64,000 nucleotides of DNA from Mitsuaria sp. 7 (GCF_001653795.1 NZ_CP011514.1:496001-560000); one strand, 5' to 3'. Counted from the stretch's first letter, positions 1 through 8,707 are shown. Numbers and translations: made by a program. The notes: generated by a model not told the origin, from the letters alone.

Positions 1-668
1 CGATGTTCGTCAGTCCCAACGCGGTCGAGCAGTTCTTCGACCGCCGTCCGGCTGGAATCCCTTGGTCGGAACGGACCTGGGCGGCGACCGTCGGACCGGG
101 CAGTGCGCGTGCGCTGGTCGAGCGAGGCGTGCCGCCGTCGCGCCTCGTCCAGCCGCCGGCGGCGTCCGACAGCCTCGACTCTGAACACCTCTGGCCGGAG
201 CTGGTCCGCGTCGCGGGCGCGGACTGGTCGGGCCGCCGTGCCCTGCTGGTGCGCGGCGACGGGGGGCGCGAATGGCTGGGCGACCGGTTGCGCGATGCGG
301 GCGCCGAGGTGGCGGCGGTCAGCGTGTACCGACGGACCTGCCCCCGGCTGTCCGTGGAGACGGCCAGGCTGCTGCGCGAGGCCATGGCGGCGCCGGAGCG
401 CCATGTCTGGCTCTTCAGCAGTTCGGAGGCGATCGGGCACCTGGAGGCCCTCGAAAAGGGGACGCGGGCGCAGACCGTCGAGGGAGGTCATGGCGACCTG
501 TCTCCCCCCGGATGGCGACAGGTCCGGGCGCTGGCCACCCACGAGCGCATCGCGGCGCGTGCACAAGCCCTCGGCGTGGGGCATGTGGTTTTGGTGCGAC
601 CCGAAGCGGAGGCCGTCGCGGCCGGGTTCCGGATGCTGTCAGGGTCCACCCTAGAATCGTCGACGTGA
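1..668 (+). CDS. hemD: Uroporphyrinogen-III synthase, C-terminal part (5' end outside window)
   Basis: About 221 codons are open from the window edge and the true start lies upstream. The product would cyclise hydroxymethylbilane to uroporphyrinogen III in the cytosolic tetrapyrrole pathway. HemD-like features are the FVSPNAV segment near the visible start, ALLVRGDGGREWL in the middle, and a C-terminal WLFSSSEAIGHL stretch followed by ATHERIAARA. Low sequence conservation is normal for this family, so the call leans partly on the two following genes, which are hemX and hemY. Its TGA overlaps the GTG start of hemX (GTGA), indicating translational coupling. The Val-rich tail after residue 190 is not diagnostic. 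Confidence 0.85.
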   Translation, partial: MFVSPNAVEQFFDRRPAGIPWSERTWAATVGPGSARALVERGVPPSRLVQPPAASDSLDSEHLWPELVRVAGADWSGRRALLVRGDGGREWLGDRLRDAGAEVAAVSVYRRTCPRLSVETARLLREAMAAPERHVWLFSSSEAIGHLEALEKGTRAQTVEGGHGDLSPPGWRQVRALATHERIAARAQALGVGHVVLVRPEAEAVAAGFRMLSGSTLESST

Positions 669-1843
669 GCGAGACCACCACCCCCGCGGCCGACCTTGCG
701 TCGACCCACAAGCCCGCCCGGCAATCCGGCGCCACCTTGACCCAGGCCGTCGTGGCCGGCGTCGGCCTGGTGGCCCTGCTGGCCCTCGGCCTGGCCTGGC
801 AGAGCCAGCAACGGCTCAAGCAGGTCGAGCAGGAACTCGTCCGGCGCCAGGACAGCAGCCAGAGCGAGGCCAACATCGCCCGCGATCAGGCGCGCCAGGC
901 GCAGGACCTCAGCCGCGACACCGCGGCCAAGGTCGCGCTGCTGGACGCGCGCCTGTCCGAGGTCGCCGTGCAGCGCGAGCAGCTCGAGACGCTGATGCAG
1001 TCGATGAACCGATCGCGCGACGAGAACGTCGTCGGCGACATCGAGGCCTCGCTGCGGGTCGCGATGCAGCAGAGCACCATCACCGGCAGCGCCGAGCCGC
1101 TGGTGGCCGCGCTGCGCCAGGCCGACGAGCGGCTGGGCCGCTACAAGCAGCCGCGCCTGGAAGGCGTGCGCCGCGCGGTGACGCGCGACCTGGAACGCAT
1201 CAAGGCGGTCAGCGTCGTCGACGTGTCGACGCTCACGATCAAGCTGGACGAGGTCGTTCGCCAGGTCGACGACCTGCCGCTGCTGGCCGTCGCCCAGCCC
1301 GGACAGGATCCGGCGGGAACGGGCGCCGCAGCCTCGGCGACAGCCACGCAACACCCGACCCCCGCACCCGCCGCCGTGAAGACCGCCGCGCCGCGCAAGC
1401 CCGCTTCCGGGGCTTCGGCGGGAGCCTTGCAGGCCGCCGAAGACGGCGAGCCCGGCTGGTGGAGCCGCCTCTGGGACCAGGCCGGCGATCGCTGGACGAC
1501 GCTGTCCGGTGATGTCTGGCGCGAAGCCCGCGGTCTGCTGCGCGTGACGCGCATCGAGCACCCCGAGGCTGCGCTGATCGCGCCCGAGCAGTCCTTCTTC
1601 CTTCGCGAGAACCTCAAGCTGCGGCTGCTGAACGCGCGACTGGCCTTGCTCAGCCGCCAGTTCGACACCGCGCAGGTCGACCTGCGCGAGGCGCAGGCGA
1701 TGCTGGACCGCTATTTCGACGCGCGTTCGCGCAAGCTGACCCAGACGACGGAGTTGCTGCGCCAGGTGCAGGGCCAGTCCCGTCAGGTGAGCGTGCCGCG
1801 CCCCGACGACACGCTGGCCGCGCTGAGCGCGGTCGCGCGTTGA
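665..1843 (+). CDS. hemX: HemX-like protein (uroporphyrinogen-III C-methyltransferase-type annotation)
   Basis: 392 residues from a GTG start that overlaps the hemD stop. I prefer this start to the longer upstream frame, which merely shadows hemD. One transmembrane segment lies at about residues 24-43 (AVVAGVGLVALLALGLAWQ). A long coiled coil (about 45-130) rich in Gln, Arg and Glu follows, then an Ala/Pro/Thr linker (about 215-250) and a C-terminal helical domain with the WWSRLWDQAGDRW motif typical of HemX. Family members are often annotated as uroporphyrinogen-III methyltransferases, but the SAM-binding fold of CobA/CysG is not visible here, so the enzymatic role is doubtful. It probably acts as an inner-membrane scaffold beside HemY. 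Confidence 0.88.
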   Translation: MSETTTPAADLASTHKPARQSGATLTQAVVAGVGLVALLALGLAWQSQQRLKQVEQELVRRQDSSQSEANIARDQARQAQDLSRDTAAKVALLDARLSEVAVQREQLETLMQSMNRSRDENVVGDIEASLRVAMQQSTITGSAEPLVAALRQADERLGRYKQPRLEGVRRAVTRDLERIKAVSVVDVSTLTIKLDEVVRQVDDLPLLAVAQPGQDPAGTGAAASATATQHPTPAPAAVKTAAPRKPASGASAGALQAAEDGEPGWWSRLWDQAGDRWTTLSGDVWREARGLLRVTRIEHPEAALIAPEQSFFLRENLKLRLLNARLALLSRQFDTAQVDLREAQAMLDRYFDARSRKLTQTTELLRQVQGQSRQVSVPRPDDTLAALSAVAR

Positions 1844-1845
1844 GG

Positions 1846-1869
1846 AGATCACCATGCGCATGGTGATCT
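1846..1869 (+). promoter_or_regulatory. Perfect 24-bp palindrome spanning the hemY start codon
   Basis: The left half is AGATCACCATGC and the right half is its exact reverse complement. In RNA this can fold as a 10-bp stem with a GCGC tetraloop. The ATG (1854-1856) sits in the left arm and the GAGGAG ribosome-binding site overlaps its base, so a folded hairpin would hide both. It may limit HemY translation to ribosomes arriving from hemX. It could also be chance, since MRM VIW-type codons easily create such symmetry. Confidence 0.6.
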
Positions 1870-3101
1870 GGCTTTTGCTGCTGTTCGTCGCGGCCGTGGT
1901 CGCGGCGCTGATGCTGGGCAACAACGACGGTCTGGCGAGCTTCTACGTGCGCGGCTGGCGCATGGACCTGTCGCTCAACCTGTTCCTGCTGCTGCTGCTG
2001 GCGGGCTGCTTCGCGCTGATGACGCTGATGCAGACGCTGGACGCGCTGCTGACCTTGCCCAAGCGCGCACGCCTGTGGCGCATGGCCCAGCGCGAACGCA
2101 GCGCCCAGATCGCCTTGCGCGAAGCCTGGGCGGAATATTTCGGCGCCCGCTACAGCCGCGCGCAGAAGGCGGCGCAGCGCGCGCTCGTCATCCAGGCGCA
2201 GACGCCCGATCTGGCGCAGGACGGGGCCTTCATGGCCCTGGCCCATCTGGTGGCGGCCCAGAGCGCCCACAAGCTGCAGGACCGGCGCAACCGCGACGAG
2301 CACCTTCGCCAGGCCTTGCAGGTGGCGGCGACCTCCGCCGGTGCCCGCGTGCAGGAGGAGGGCGCGAGATTGCTGGCCGCCGAATGGTCGCTCGACGACC
2401 GCGACGCGCCGCGCGCACTGGGCTTGCTGAGCGAACTGACCCCGGGTGTCGCCCGCCGCACGCAGGCGCTGCGGCTCAAGCTGCAGGCCAGCCGACTCGC
2501 CCACGAGCCGCTCGAGGCGCTGCGCACCGCGCGTCTGCTGGCCAAGCACCAGGGCTTCTCGAAGTCGGCGGCGCAGGGCCTGCTGCGCTCGCTCGCCTGC
2601 GAGGCGCTGGACACCGCGCGCGACATCGATCAGCTGCGCGCGATCTGGCAGCAACTGGACGCGTCGGACCGGCGCGATGTGTTCGTGGCCTCGCGGGCCG
2701 CGACCTGCGCGGCGGCGCTCGGAGCGCCGGAGGACGGTCGGGGCTGGTTGCGCCCGTTCTGGGAATCGATCGCGGAGCAGGGCGCCGATGAGCGCCAGGC
2801 GCTGGCCGAAGCGCTCGTGCTGTGCATGCCGGGCCTGGGGCCGGAATGGCTGCAGCGGCTGGAAGGCGCCGTGCAGCGCTTCCCGCGGGACGGCACGATG
2901 GCTTTCGCGCTGGGCCATGCGCTGGCGGAACGCCAGCTGTGGGGCAAGGCGCGCCTGATGCTGGAACAGGCGGCCGAGGATCGCGCCCTGACCCTCACTG
3001 CCCGTCGTCGCAGTTGGCTGCGTCTGGCCGACATGGCGGACCAGGATGATGACGCGGAGCGCCGCACACGCTGCTACGAGGCCGCCGCGCGCCTGGGTTG
3101 A
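1854..3101 (+). CDS. hemY: HemY, TPR-type inner-membrane heme biosynthesis protein
   Basis: 415 residues with two N-terminal transmembrane segments (about 2-22 and 37-60) and a cytosolic alpha-helical domain carrying TPR-like helices through to the C-terminus. This is the proteobacterial HemY_N family, not the Bacillus protoporphyrinogen oxidase of the same name. Its exact biochemical role in heme synthesis is unsettled. It starts 10 bases after hemX behind a GAGGAG ribosome-binding site and completes the hemDXY operon. The ATG lies inside a 24-base perfect palindrome, described separately, which could mask initiation. Confidence 0.92.
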   Translation: MRMVIWLLLLFVAAVVAALMLGNNDGLASFYVRGWRMDLSLNLFLLLLLAGCFALMTLMQTLDALLTLPKRARLWRMAQRERSAQIALREAWAEYFGARYSRAQKAAQRALVIQAQTPDLAQDGAFMALAHLVAAQSAHKLQDRRNRDEHLRQALQVAATSAGARVQEEGARLLAAEWSLDDRDAPRALGLLSELTPGVARRTQALRLKLQASRLAHEPLEALRTARLLAKHQGFSKSAAQGLLRSLACEALDTARDIDQLRAIWQQLDASDRRDVFVASRAATCAAALGAPEDGRGWLRPFWESIAEQGADERQALAEALVLCMPGLGPEWLQRLEGAVQRFPRDGTMAFALGHALAERQLWGKARLMLEQAAEDRALTLTARRRSWLRLADMADQDDDAERRTRCYEAAARLG

Positions 3102-3155
3102 GCCGTGGCGTGCGCCGTCGGCGCCCCTCGATGGATTGATTTTTCTCCGAGATAC

Positions 3156-3191
3156 TTGCAGACCACCAAAAACGCATGCTATAGTCGCAGT
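3156..3191 (+). promoter_or_regulatory. Sigma-70 type promoter of the tRNA-Arg pair
   Basis: TTGCAG at 3156-3161 and TATAGT at 3180-3185 are separated by 18 bases, matching the -35/-10 arrangement. Transcription would begin about six bases before the mature 5' end of the first tRNA. The stretch is AT-richer than its surroundings, as is usual for stable-RNA promoters. Confidence 0.7.
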
Positions 3192-3197
3192 CTTTCA

Positions 3198-3274
3198 GCG
3201 GCTGTAGCTCAGTTGGATAGAGTACTTGGCTACGAACCAAGGGGTCGTGGGTTCGAATCCTGCCAGCCGCACCA
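3198..3274 (+). tRNA. tRNA-Arg (anticodon ACG), copy 1
   Basis: 77 bases including an encoded CCA. The acceptor stem GCGGCTG pairs exactly with CAGCCGC, the D-loop contains AGTTGGATAGAG, and the anticodon stem CTTGG/CCAAG encloses the loop CTACGAA, giving anticodon ACG. The T-arm has GTGGGTTCGAATCC. ACG is normally edited to ICG by TadA to read CGU, CGC and CGA. It is identical in every base to the second copy downstream. Confidence 0.98.
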
Positions 3275-3285
3275 GAAAAACTGTT

Positions 3286-3309
3286 GAATCTCCGGGTCAC
3301 CGGAGATTC
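3286..3309 (+). repeat. 10-bp inverted repeat between the two tRNA genes
   Basis: GAATCTCCGG and its exact complement CCGGAGATTC enclose a GTCA loop. No T-run follows on the plus strand, so this is unlikely to be a plus-strand terminator. It more likely structures the precursor between the two tRNAs, perhaps as an RNase site. On the minus strand it is followed by a short T-run (positions 3275-3280), so termination of antisense transcription is possible. Confidence 0.55.
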
Positions 3310-3385
3310 GGCGAGCAAAAGAAGAAGTAACAACAAAAACCTGGGATCGCTTCCACGACGGCGGTTCCTGATCAGTAAAAGTCGA

Positions 3386-3462
3386 GCGGCTGTAGCTCAG
3401 TTGGATAGAGTACTTGGCTACGAACCAAGGGGTCGTGGGTTCGAATCCTGCCAGCCGCACCA
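3386..3462 (+). tRNA. tRNA-Arg (anticodon ACG), copy 2
   Basis: This 77-base copy is identical to the tRNA at 3198-3274, again with acceptor stem GCGGCTG/CAGCCGC, anticodon ACG and encoded CCA. It lies 111 bases after the first copy with no separate promoter that I can recognise, so both are probably processed from one precursor. A strong terminator follows nine bases later. Confidence 0.98.
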
Positions 3463-3470
3463 AATAGAAA

Positions 3471-3500
3471 GCCAGCGTTGAAAGACGCTGGCTTTTTTCT
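3471..3500 (+). terminator. Rho-independent terminator of the tRNA-Arg transcript
   Basis: The 8-bp stem GCCAGCGT/ACGCTGGC with a six-base loop (TGAAAG) is followed directly by TTTTTT. It lies just after the second tRNA-Arg and before the convergent racemase gene. Confidence 0.9.
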
Positions 3501-3578
3501 TTTCCGAATCTTTTTTTTGGAAGCCCAGTCGAAGCTGCTGATTCCACTCGGATCAGTTTGTCTGGCTGCGGCCCCGGA

Positions 3579-4688
3579 TTATCTTGGGCGAATATCGTCC
3601 GTATCGAATAACTCCTGCTGGTGCTGGTTCGTGGTGACAGCAGGTCCGGGTCTGGCGGGCGTGCGGGAGAGTTTGGGCGCCGGCATCGGCCACGCCAGAC
3701 CGTCCTGCATGAAGAAATTGCGCCGGGCCTGCTGGTGGGGGTGCAGCGGCGCTTCGGCCGCGGTCAGCACGGGGGCGGCGCAGGCGTCGCTGCCGTCGAA
3801 GACCCTCACCCAGTGCGCCAGCGGCTCCTGCCGGATCCGTGCGGCCACGGCCTCGCGCAGGACGGGCCATCGGGCGGGATCCTCTTGCGCCGCCGCCGGG
3901 AGACCGAGCCGGTCCATGAGCGTCTGCTGGAAGGGCGCCTCGATCGCGCCCAGCGACAGCCAGCGACCGTCCGCGCATTCGAAGCAGTCGTAGAAATGCG
4001 AGCGGTGGAGGAAGAGGTTGCGCGTCGGGTCGTCGTCCCAGCGGCCGCCGGCCCGCAGCGCCTGGATGAGCGTGCCCATGTAGCCGACGCCGTCGAGGAT
4101 GGCGGCGTCCACGACCTGACCGCGCCCCGAGCGACGCGACTCCCACAACGCGCACATCAGCCCGAAGAGCATCGTCAGCGCGCCGCCGCCGATGTCGCCG
4201 AGCAAGGTGGCCGGAAGCGCGGGCAACTGGCCGGGGCGTGCCGCGTAGGGCATCAGGCCGCTCAGCGCGACGTAGTTGATGTCGTGCCCGGCACTTTGCG
4301 CCAACGGCCCCGTCTGGCCCCACCCGGTGAGCCGGGCGTAGACCAGCTTCGGGTGGGCCGCGAGCAGCGTGTCCGGGCCCAGGCCGAGTCTTTCCATCAC
4401 GCCGGGACGGAAGCCTTCGATCAGTACGTCGGCGCCTGCGACGAGCTCGCGCACCCGCGTCAATCCGGCGGGGGATTTCAGATCCGCCTGCACGACGGTC
4501 TTGCCACGATTCAACGCCGCGCCGCCGCCGAGCCGGGTCTCCCCGCCCGGTCGTTCCACGACGATCACGTCCGCGCCGAAATCAGCCAGCACCAGGCCCG
4601 CGAACGGCGCCGGGCCGATGCCGGCGAACTCGATGATCTTCACGCCACTCAGCGGTCCGCTCGCATGCTCATCTCCCGGCTCGTCCAT
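3579..4688 (-). CDS. mcr: Alpha-methylacyl-CoA racemase (CoA-transferase family III)
   Basis: 369 residues starting at MDEPGDEHAS, chosen because AGGAAG lies about eight bases upstream; the longer frame has no such signal. The N-terminal SGVKIIEFAGIGPAPFAG and VIVVERPG are the family III CoA-binding signature. The catalytic pair of characterised alpha-methylacyl-CoA racemases is recognisable as His135 in GHDINY and Asp165 in LLGDIGGG, with the 30-residue spacing known for the mycobacterial enzyme. It would epimerise 2-methylacyl-CoA esters so that branched acids can enter beta-oxidation. A CaiB/formyl-CoA-transferase role is less likely because GHDINY is racemase-specific. It is a single gene converging on the tRNA terminator. 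Confidence 0.9.
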   Translation of the reverse strand: MDEPGDEHASGPLSGVKIIEFAGIGPAPFAGLVLADFGADVIVVERPGGETRLGGGAALNRGKTVVQADLKSPAGLTRVRELVAGADVLIEGFRPGVMERLGLGPDTLLAAHPKLVYARLTGWGQTGPLAQSAGHDINYVALSGLMPYAARPGQLPALPATLLGDIGGGALTMLFGLMCALWESRRSGRGQVVDAAILDGVGYMGTLIQALRAGGRWDDDPTRNLFLHRSHFYDCFECADGRWLSLGAIEAPFQQTLMDRLGLPAAAQEDPARWPVLREAVAARIRQEPLAHWVRVFDGSDACAAPVLTAAEAPLHPHQQARRNFFMQDGLAWPMPAPKLSRTPARPGPAVTTNQHQQELFDTDDIRPR

Positions 4689-4870
4689 GGGCTGCTTCCT
4701 TGTGGGTGACTTGATCGGCGGACATCCGTCCCGCACGAGTCGTGTGCGCGGCTGTCGAACTGACGGCCCCATTTGCGGCACTGGACGCGACGTGCGACTC
4801 GAGAGGCCGATGGCACTGCGCCGGCCTGCGGACGCACACCGCATTCAACTCGTTCGGAGGATTCGAACAC

Positions 4871-5647
4871 ATGTATTTCAACAACTTCTGGGGCCCCAGC
4901 CGCTGCGACGCCTACGGCTTCCGGGAAATGCAGTCATTCGCGAGGCAACTCGGCAACTGGTTCAACAGCTTTCCGCGCATGAGCCAATGGATGGGCGATC
5001 GCTGGATGGACAGCAGCGCCAATCGCATGGGGTCGGGCTGGTCGGACTGGTGGGGCGAACCGCGGCAACAAGGCTACGGACGCCGCCACCGCAATCGCCA
5101 TGAGTCGGGAGGCTGCTCGCACACGCCAGGTTCTTCCTCGGCTGCTCCCGCTGCCCCGGCGGCCCCGGCGGCCCCGGCTTCCGCCGGTGCTCCGGGTGCC
5201 GCCACCGCTCCGGCGCCAGCAGTTGCGCGCGCGCCTCTCCCCCCCGCGATCAATGCGCCGCGTGAGGGTGGATGGGATGAGTCCAAGGGCGGCTGGCTGA
5301 TGGGGCAGAGCGGCGAACTGCAAGTCGATTTCAAGTATGCCGATCGCAACACCATGGTGCAGTACCGCACCACGGATGGCACGTGGACGAACCTGGGTGC
5401 CGGCAGGGACATGATGGGCAAGTCCGCCGTGATCACGGCGCCGCCGGGGTCTACGGTCAAGTTCCGCGTCAACAACGCAGGGGAGTATTTCTCCATCGGC
5501 ACCACCCAGAACGTCGACGGCAAAGACCATGGGAAGGTCACCGCGACGGGGAATGGCTTCCGCCTGGGCGTCGACGACTGGAAGAACGACGACGGCGATT
5601 TCGACGACCTGATCCTCGACCTGTCGGATCCGAAAGCCAAGGGCTGA
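4871..5647 (+). CDS. Unknown protein with aromatic N-terminus and acidic C-terminal motif
   Basis: 258 residues; ATG at 4871 is preceded by GGAGGA. The protein has three parts. The N-terminal part (about 1-85) is rich in Trp, Phe, Met and Asn, with NNFWGPSRCD near the start. An Ala/Pro linker (about 95-130) follows, and then a beta-rich domain (about 135-258). That domain ends in DDWKNDDGDFDDLILDL, a cluster of Asp residues resembling calcium-binding DxDxND-type ends of secreted beta-sandwich proteins. There is no signal peptide or transmembrane helix. I do not recognise the family. It is a single gene with its own terminator. Confidence 0.8.
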   Translation: MYFNNFWGPSRCDAYGFREMQSFARQLGNWFNSFPRMSQWMGDRWMDSSANRMGSGWSDWWGEPRQQGYGRRHRNRHESGGCSHTPGSSSAAPAAPAAPAAPASAGAPGAATAPAPAVARAPLPPAINAPREGGWDESKGGWLMGQSGELQVDFKYADRNTMVQYRTTDGTWTNLGAGRDMMGKSAVITAPPGSTVKFRVNNAGEYFSIGTTQNVDGKDHGKVTATGNGFRLGVDDWKNDDGDFDDLILDLSDPKAKG

Positions 5648-5660
5648 TCCGACGGGTCGT

Positions 5661-5703
5661 CGGCAAGGGCCGACGCCTCCGGGCGCCGGCCCTTGCCGTT
5701 TTC
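5661..5703 (+). terminator. Rho-independent terminator after the 4871-5647 gene
   Basis: A perfect 12-bp stem (CGGCAAGGGCCG with its complement at 5687-5698) is followed by TTTT. It separates the upstream gene from greB, whose start is only 15 bases further on, so greB must rely on a promoter within or upstream of this stem or on read-through. Confidence 0.8.
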
Positions 5704-5717
5704 GTCACAATGGCTGG

Positions 5718-6317
5718 ATGAGCAAAGCCTTCACGAAGGAATCCGATGCCGGCGACGACGATGACGACGGCCCGTCGCTGCCCGCACTGCCGCAGGGCTC
5801 GCGCAACTACATGACACCGGCGGGTTACGCCCGTCTGCGCGCCGAGTTCATGCAGCTGCTGGACGCGGAGCGCCCCAAGATCGTCGAGATCGTGTCCTGG
5901 GCGGCGAAGAACGGCGACCGCTCGGAGAACGGCGACTACCTCTACGGCAAGAAACGCCTGCGCGAGATCGACCGCCGCCTTCGCTTCCTCACCCAGCGGC
6001 TGGACATCGCCGAGGTCGTCGATCCGAGCGCCCATCACGGCAGCGACCAGGTGTTCTTCGGCGCGACCGTGACCTACGCCAATGCCAAAGGCGAGGAGCG
6101 GACCATCACCATCAAGGGCATCGACGAGTCGGACAGCCTGGCGGGCGAGGTGAGCTGGGTGTCGCCGATCGCGCGCACGCTGCTCAAGGCGCGCGAGGGC
6201 GACGAGCTGCAGCTGGTGACGCCGGTCGGGGTGGAGGCGATCGAGGTCGTCGAAGTCCGCTACCCCAAACCCGCGGAACCCGCTGAACCCACGGAACCCG
6301 CGCCCCCCGACGCCTGA
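5718..6317 (+). CDS. greB: Transcription elongation factor GreB
   Basis: 199 residues. GreB rescues backtracked RNA polymerase by stimulating transcript cleavage. The N-terminal coiled coil (about 37-105) carries the acidic tip with NGDRSENGDYLYGKKRLREI, the conserved Gre motif. The C-terminal FKBP-like domain has VFFGATVTY, GIDESD and VSWVSPIARTLL, the last typical of GreB rather than GreA. It has an acidic N-terminal extension (DAGDDDDDG) and a Pro/Ala/Glu C-terminal tail, both longer than in E. coli. Its TGA directly abuts the stop codon of spoT on the other strand. Confidence 0.97.
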   Translation: MSKAFTKESDAGDDDDDGPSLPALPQGSRNYMTPAGYARLRAEFMQLLDAERPKIVEIVSWAAKNGDRSENGDYLYGKKRLREIDRRLRFLTQRLDIAEVVDPSAHHGSDQVFFGATVTYANAKGEERTITIKGIDESDSLAGEVSWVSPIARTLLKAREGDELQLVTPVGVEAIEVVEVRYPKPAEPAEPTEPAPPDA

Positions 6318-8582
6318 TCAGGGCTTCACGCGCCAGGCGCGCATCACCGCGCTCGAGCGCTTGAGCGTGCGCAGCGCGTCGGCCAGGTGCAGCCGGTCGC
6401 GCACCGCCAGCAGCAGCGTCATTTCCGCCGTCTCGCGCTGCTGCGAGTCGTCGCTCATGGCGATGTGGGTGATGTCGGCCTCGGCGCTGCTGACCGCGGT
6501 GGCGATCTGCGCGAGCACACCCTTGCCGTTGCGCATCAGCACGCCGACCTCGGCCTCGAAGCTGCGGGAGAGTTCCTCGCCCCAGCCGACGGCGATCCAG
6601 TGCTCGCTGTCGCGCTGGAACAGGCGCCGTCCGACCGAGCATTCGGCGGTGTGCACCACCAGGCCTTCGCCGCGGCCCAGGTAGCCCTTGATGTCGTCGC
6701 CCGGGATCGGGCGGCAGCAGGTGGCCAGCCGGACCGACGCCCCTTCGCTGCCGTCGATCAAGACCTGACCCTGGGACGGGGCGTCGTCCGTGGCGAAGCG
6801 ACCCATCGTCAGCAGCACCGCGTCGGGCCGCTGGCCCTGCTCGGACAGCGTGCGTGCCAGCTTCTTCGCCACGATCGTCGCGATCTTGCGCCCGAGTCCG
6901 ATCTCGACGAGCAGCTCGTCGACCTGCCGGTTGCCCGCCCAGCGCGCCAGGTCCTGCCACAGCGCGGCGGCGATCTCGTCCTCGGGGTCGAGGCTGGGCA
7001 GCGCCAGGCCTTCCGCGCGCAACGCCTGCGCCAGCATCTTGTGGCCGAGTTCGCGAGACTCTTCCTGCTCCAGGTTCTTCAGGAAGTGACGGATCTTGGA
7101 GCGCGCCCGGCCGGTGCGCACGAAGCTCAGCCAGGCCGGATTCGGCCGCGCGCCGGCGGCGGTGACGACCTCGATCACGTCCCCGCTGCGAAGTTCGGTG
7201 CGCAGCGGCACGGGCTCGCCGTTGACCTTCGCGGCGACGCAGTGGTCGCCGACGTCCGAGTGGATCGCGTAGGCGAAGTCCACCGGCGTCGCGCCCTTGG
7301 GCAGCGCCATGATCTTGGACTTCGGCGTGAAGACGTACACCGCGTCGGGGAACAGGTCGATCTTGACGTGCTCCAGGAACTCCGTCGCGTCGCGGGTCTC
7401 GTCCTGGATGTCCAGCAGCGACTGCAGCCAGCGCGATCCCAGCTGCTGCGCGCCCTTGGCGTCGCCCTTGCTCTTGTACAGCCAGTGCGCGGCCACGCCC
7501 TTCTCGGCGACCATGTGCATGGCCTCGGTGCGCATCTGGAATTCCACCGGCGTGCCCAGCGGGCTCACCAGCGTCGTGTGCAGCGACTGGTAGCCGTTGG
7601 GCTTGGGGATGGCGACGTAGTCCTTGAAGCGTCCCGGCTGCGGCTTGTAGAGCTGGTGCAGCACGCCCAGCGACCAGTAGCACTGGGGCAGGTCCTGCAC
7701 GATGACGCGGAAGCCGAAGATGTCGCTGACCTGGGCGAAGCTCAGGTGCTTCTCTCTCATCTTCTTGTAGATGCTGAACAGCGTCTTCTCGCGGCCCTGG
7801 ATCTCGACGCGCAGGTTGGCCTCGGAGAAGGCCTTCTGCACGTCGCGCTCGATGCGCGACACCAGGTCGCGCCGATGGCCGCGGGCCTTCGTGACGGCCT
7901 TGGCCAGCGCGCCGTGGCGCCACGGGTGGATGTACTGGAACGACAGTTCCTGCAGCTCGCGGTAGATCTCGTTGAGGCCGAGCCGGTGCGCGATCGGGGC
8001 GTAGATGTCCAGCGTCTCGCGGGCGATGCGCCGGCGCTTGTCGAACGCCATGTGCTGCATCGTGCGCATGTTGTGCAGGCGGTCGGCCAGCTTGATCAGG
8101 ATGACGCGGACATCGCGCGCCATCGCCAGCAGCATCTTGCGGAAACTCTCCGCCTGCGATTCCTCGCGGGTCGAGAACTGCAGCTTGTCCAGCTTGGTGA
8201 GGCCGTCGACCAGTTCCGCGGTCGGCGCCTCGAAGCGTTCGATCAGTTCGGTCTTGGTGACGCCGCAATCCTCCATCGCGTCGTGCATCAGCGCCGCCAT
8301 GATGGCCTGCGCGTCCAGGCGCCAGTCCGCGCACAGGCCGGCGACGGCGATCGGGTGGGTGATGTAGGGCTCTCCGCTGGCCCGGAACTGACCCAGATGG
8401 GCCTCGTCGGCGAACTTGTAGGCTTCGCGGATGCGCTTGACGTCGGCCTTGGGCAGATAGTGCAGGCGATCGACGAGCGCGTCGAACGAGGACGCCTCGG
8501 CGGCCGTGTCCGGCGCGGCCTTGGGGCCAGCGAGCCCGGTCAGGCCTGGAATGTGAGCGGTTGCGAAGGAGCGGAGACCCAT
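6318..8582 (-). CDS. spoT: Bifunctional (p)ppGpp synthetase/hydrolase SpoT (Rsh)
   Basis: 754 residues controlling the stringent response. The N-terminal HD hydrolase domain is intact: HDAMED at 100-105 and LIKLADRLHNMRTM. It is followed by the RelA/SpoT synthetase domain (DIFGFRVIVQDLPQCY; NGYQSLHTTL), a TGS domain (VFTPKSKIMALPKGATPVDFAYAIHSDVG, in segments) and a C-terminal ACT domain. Having both domains intact means a bifunctional enzyme, unlike RelA, which loses the HD residues. In many beta- and gammaproteobacteria rpoZ precedes spoT, but no rpoZ lies immediately upstream here; the next upstream sequence is non-coding. The stops of spoT and greB touch with no gap. Confidence 0.97.
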   Translation of the reverse strand: MGLRSFATAHIPGLTGLAGPKAAPDTAAEASSFDALVDRLHYLPKADVKRIREAYKFADEAHLGQFRASGEPYITHPIAVAGLCADWRLDAQAIMAALMHDAMEDCGVTKTELIERFEAPTAELVDGLTKLDKLQFSTREESQAESFRKMLLAMARDVRVILIKLADRLHNMRTMQHMAFDKRRRIARETLDIYAPIAHRLGLNEIYRELQELSFQYIHPWRHGALAKAVTKARGHRRDLVSRIERDVQKAFSEANLRVEIQGREKTLFSIYKKMREKHLSFAQVSDIFGFRVIVQDLPQCYWSLGVLHQLYKPQPGRFKDYVAIPKPNGYQSLHTTLVSPLGTPVEFQMRTEAMHMVAEKGVAAHWLYKSKGDAKGAQQLGSRWLQSLLDIQDETRDATEFLEHVKIDLFPDAVYVFTPKSKIMALPKGATPVDFAYAIHSDVGDHCVAAKVNGEPVPLRTELRSGDVIEVVTAAGARPNPAWLSFVRTGRARSKIRHFLKNLEQEESRELGHKMLAQALRAEGLALPSLDPEDEIAAALWQDLARWAGNRQVDELLVEIGLGRKIATIVAKKLARTLSEQGQRPDAVLLTMGRFATDDAPSQGQVLIDGSEGASVRLATCCRPIPGDDIKGYLGRGEGLVVHTAECSVGRRLFQRDSEHWIAVGWGEELSRSFEAEVGVLMRNGKGVLAQIATAVSSAEADITHIAMSDDSQQRETAEMTLLLAVRDRLHLADALRTLKRSSAVMRAWRVKP

Positions 8583-8707
8583 CGGTGCAATTTAACCGAT
8601 GGCGAGAGGGGTTTCCGGCGAGTGGGCTTGCGGGCTGGACCCTCCTTCAGGCCCTGCTTTAAGGGTTTATCCCTATCAAGAAAATGCGAAAGGTGCGGAT
8701 CGAGGCC

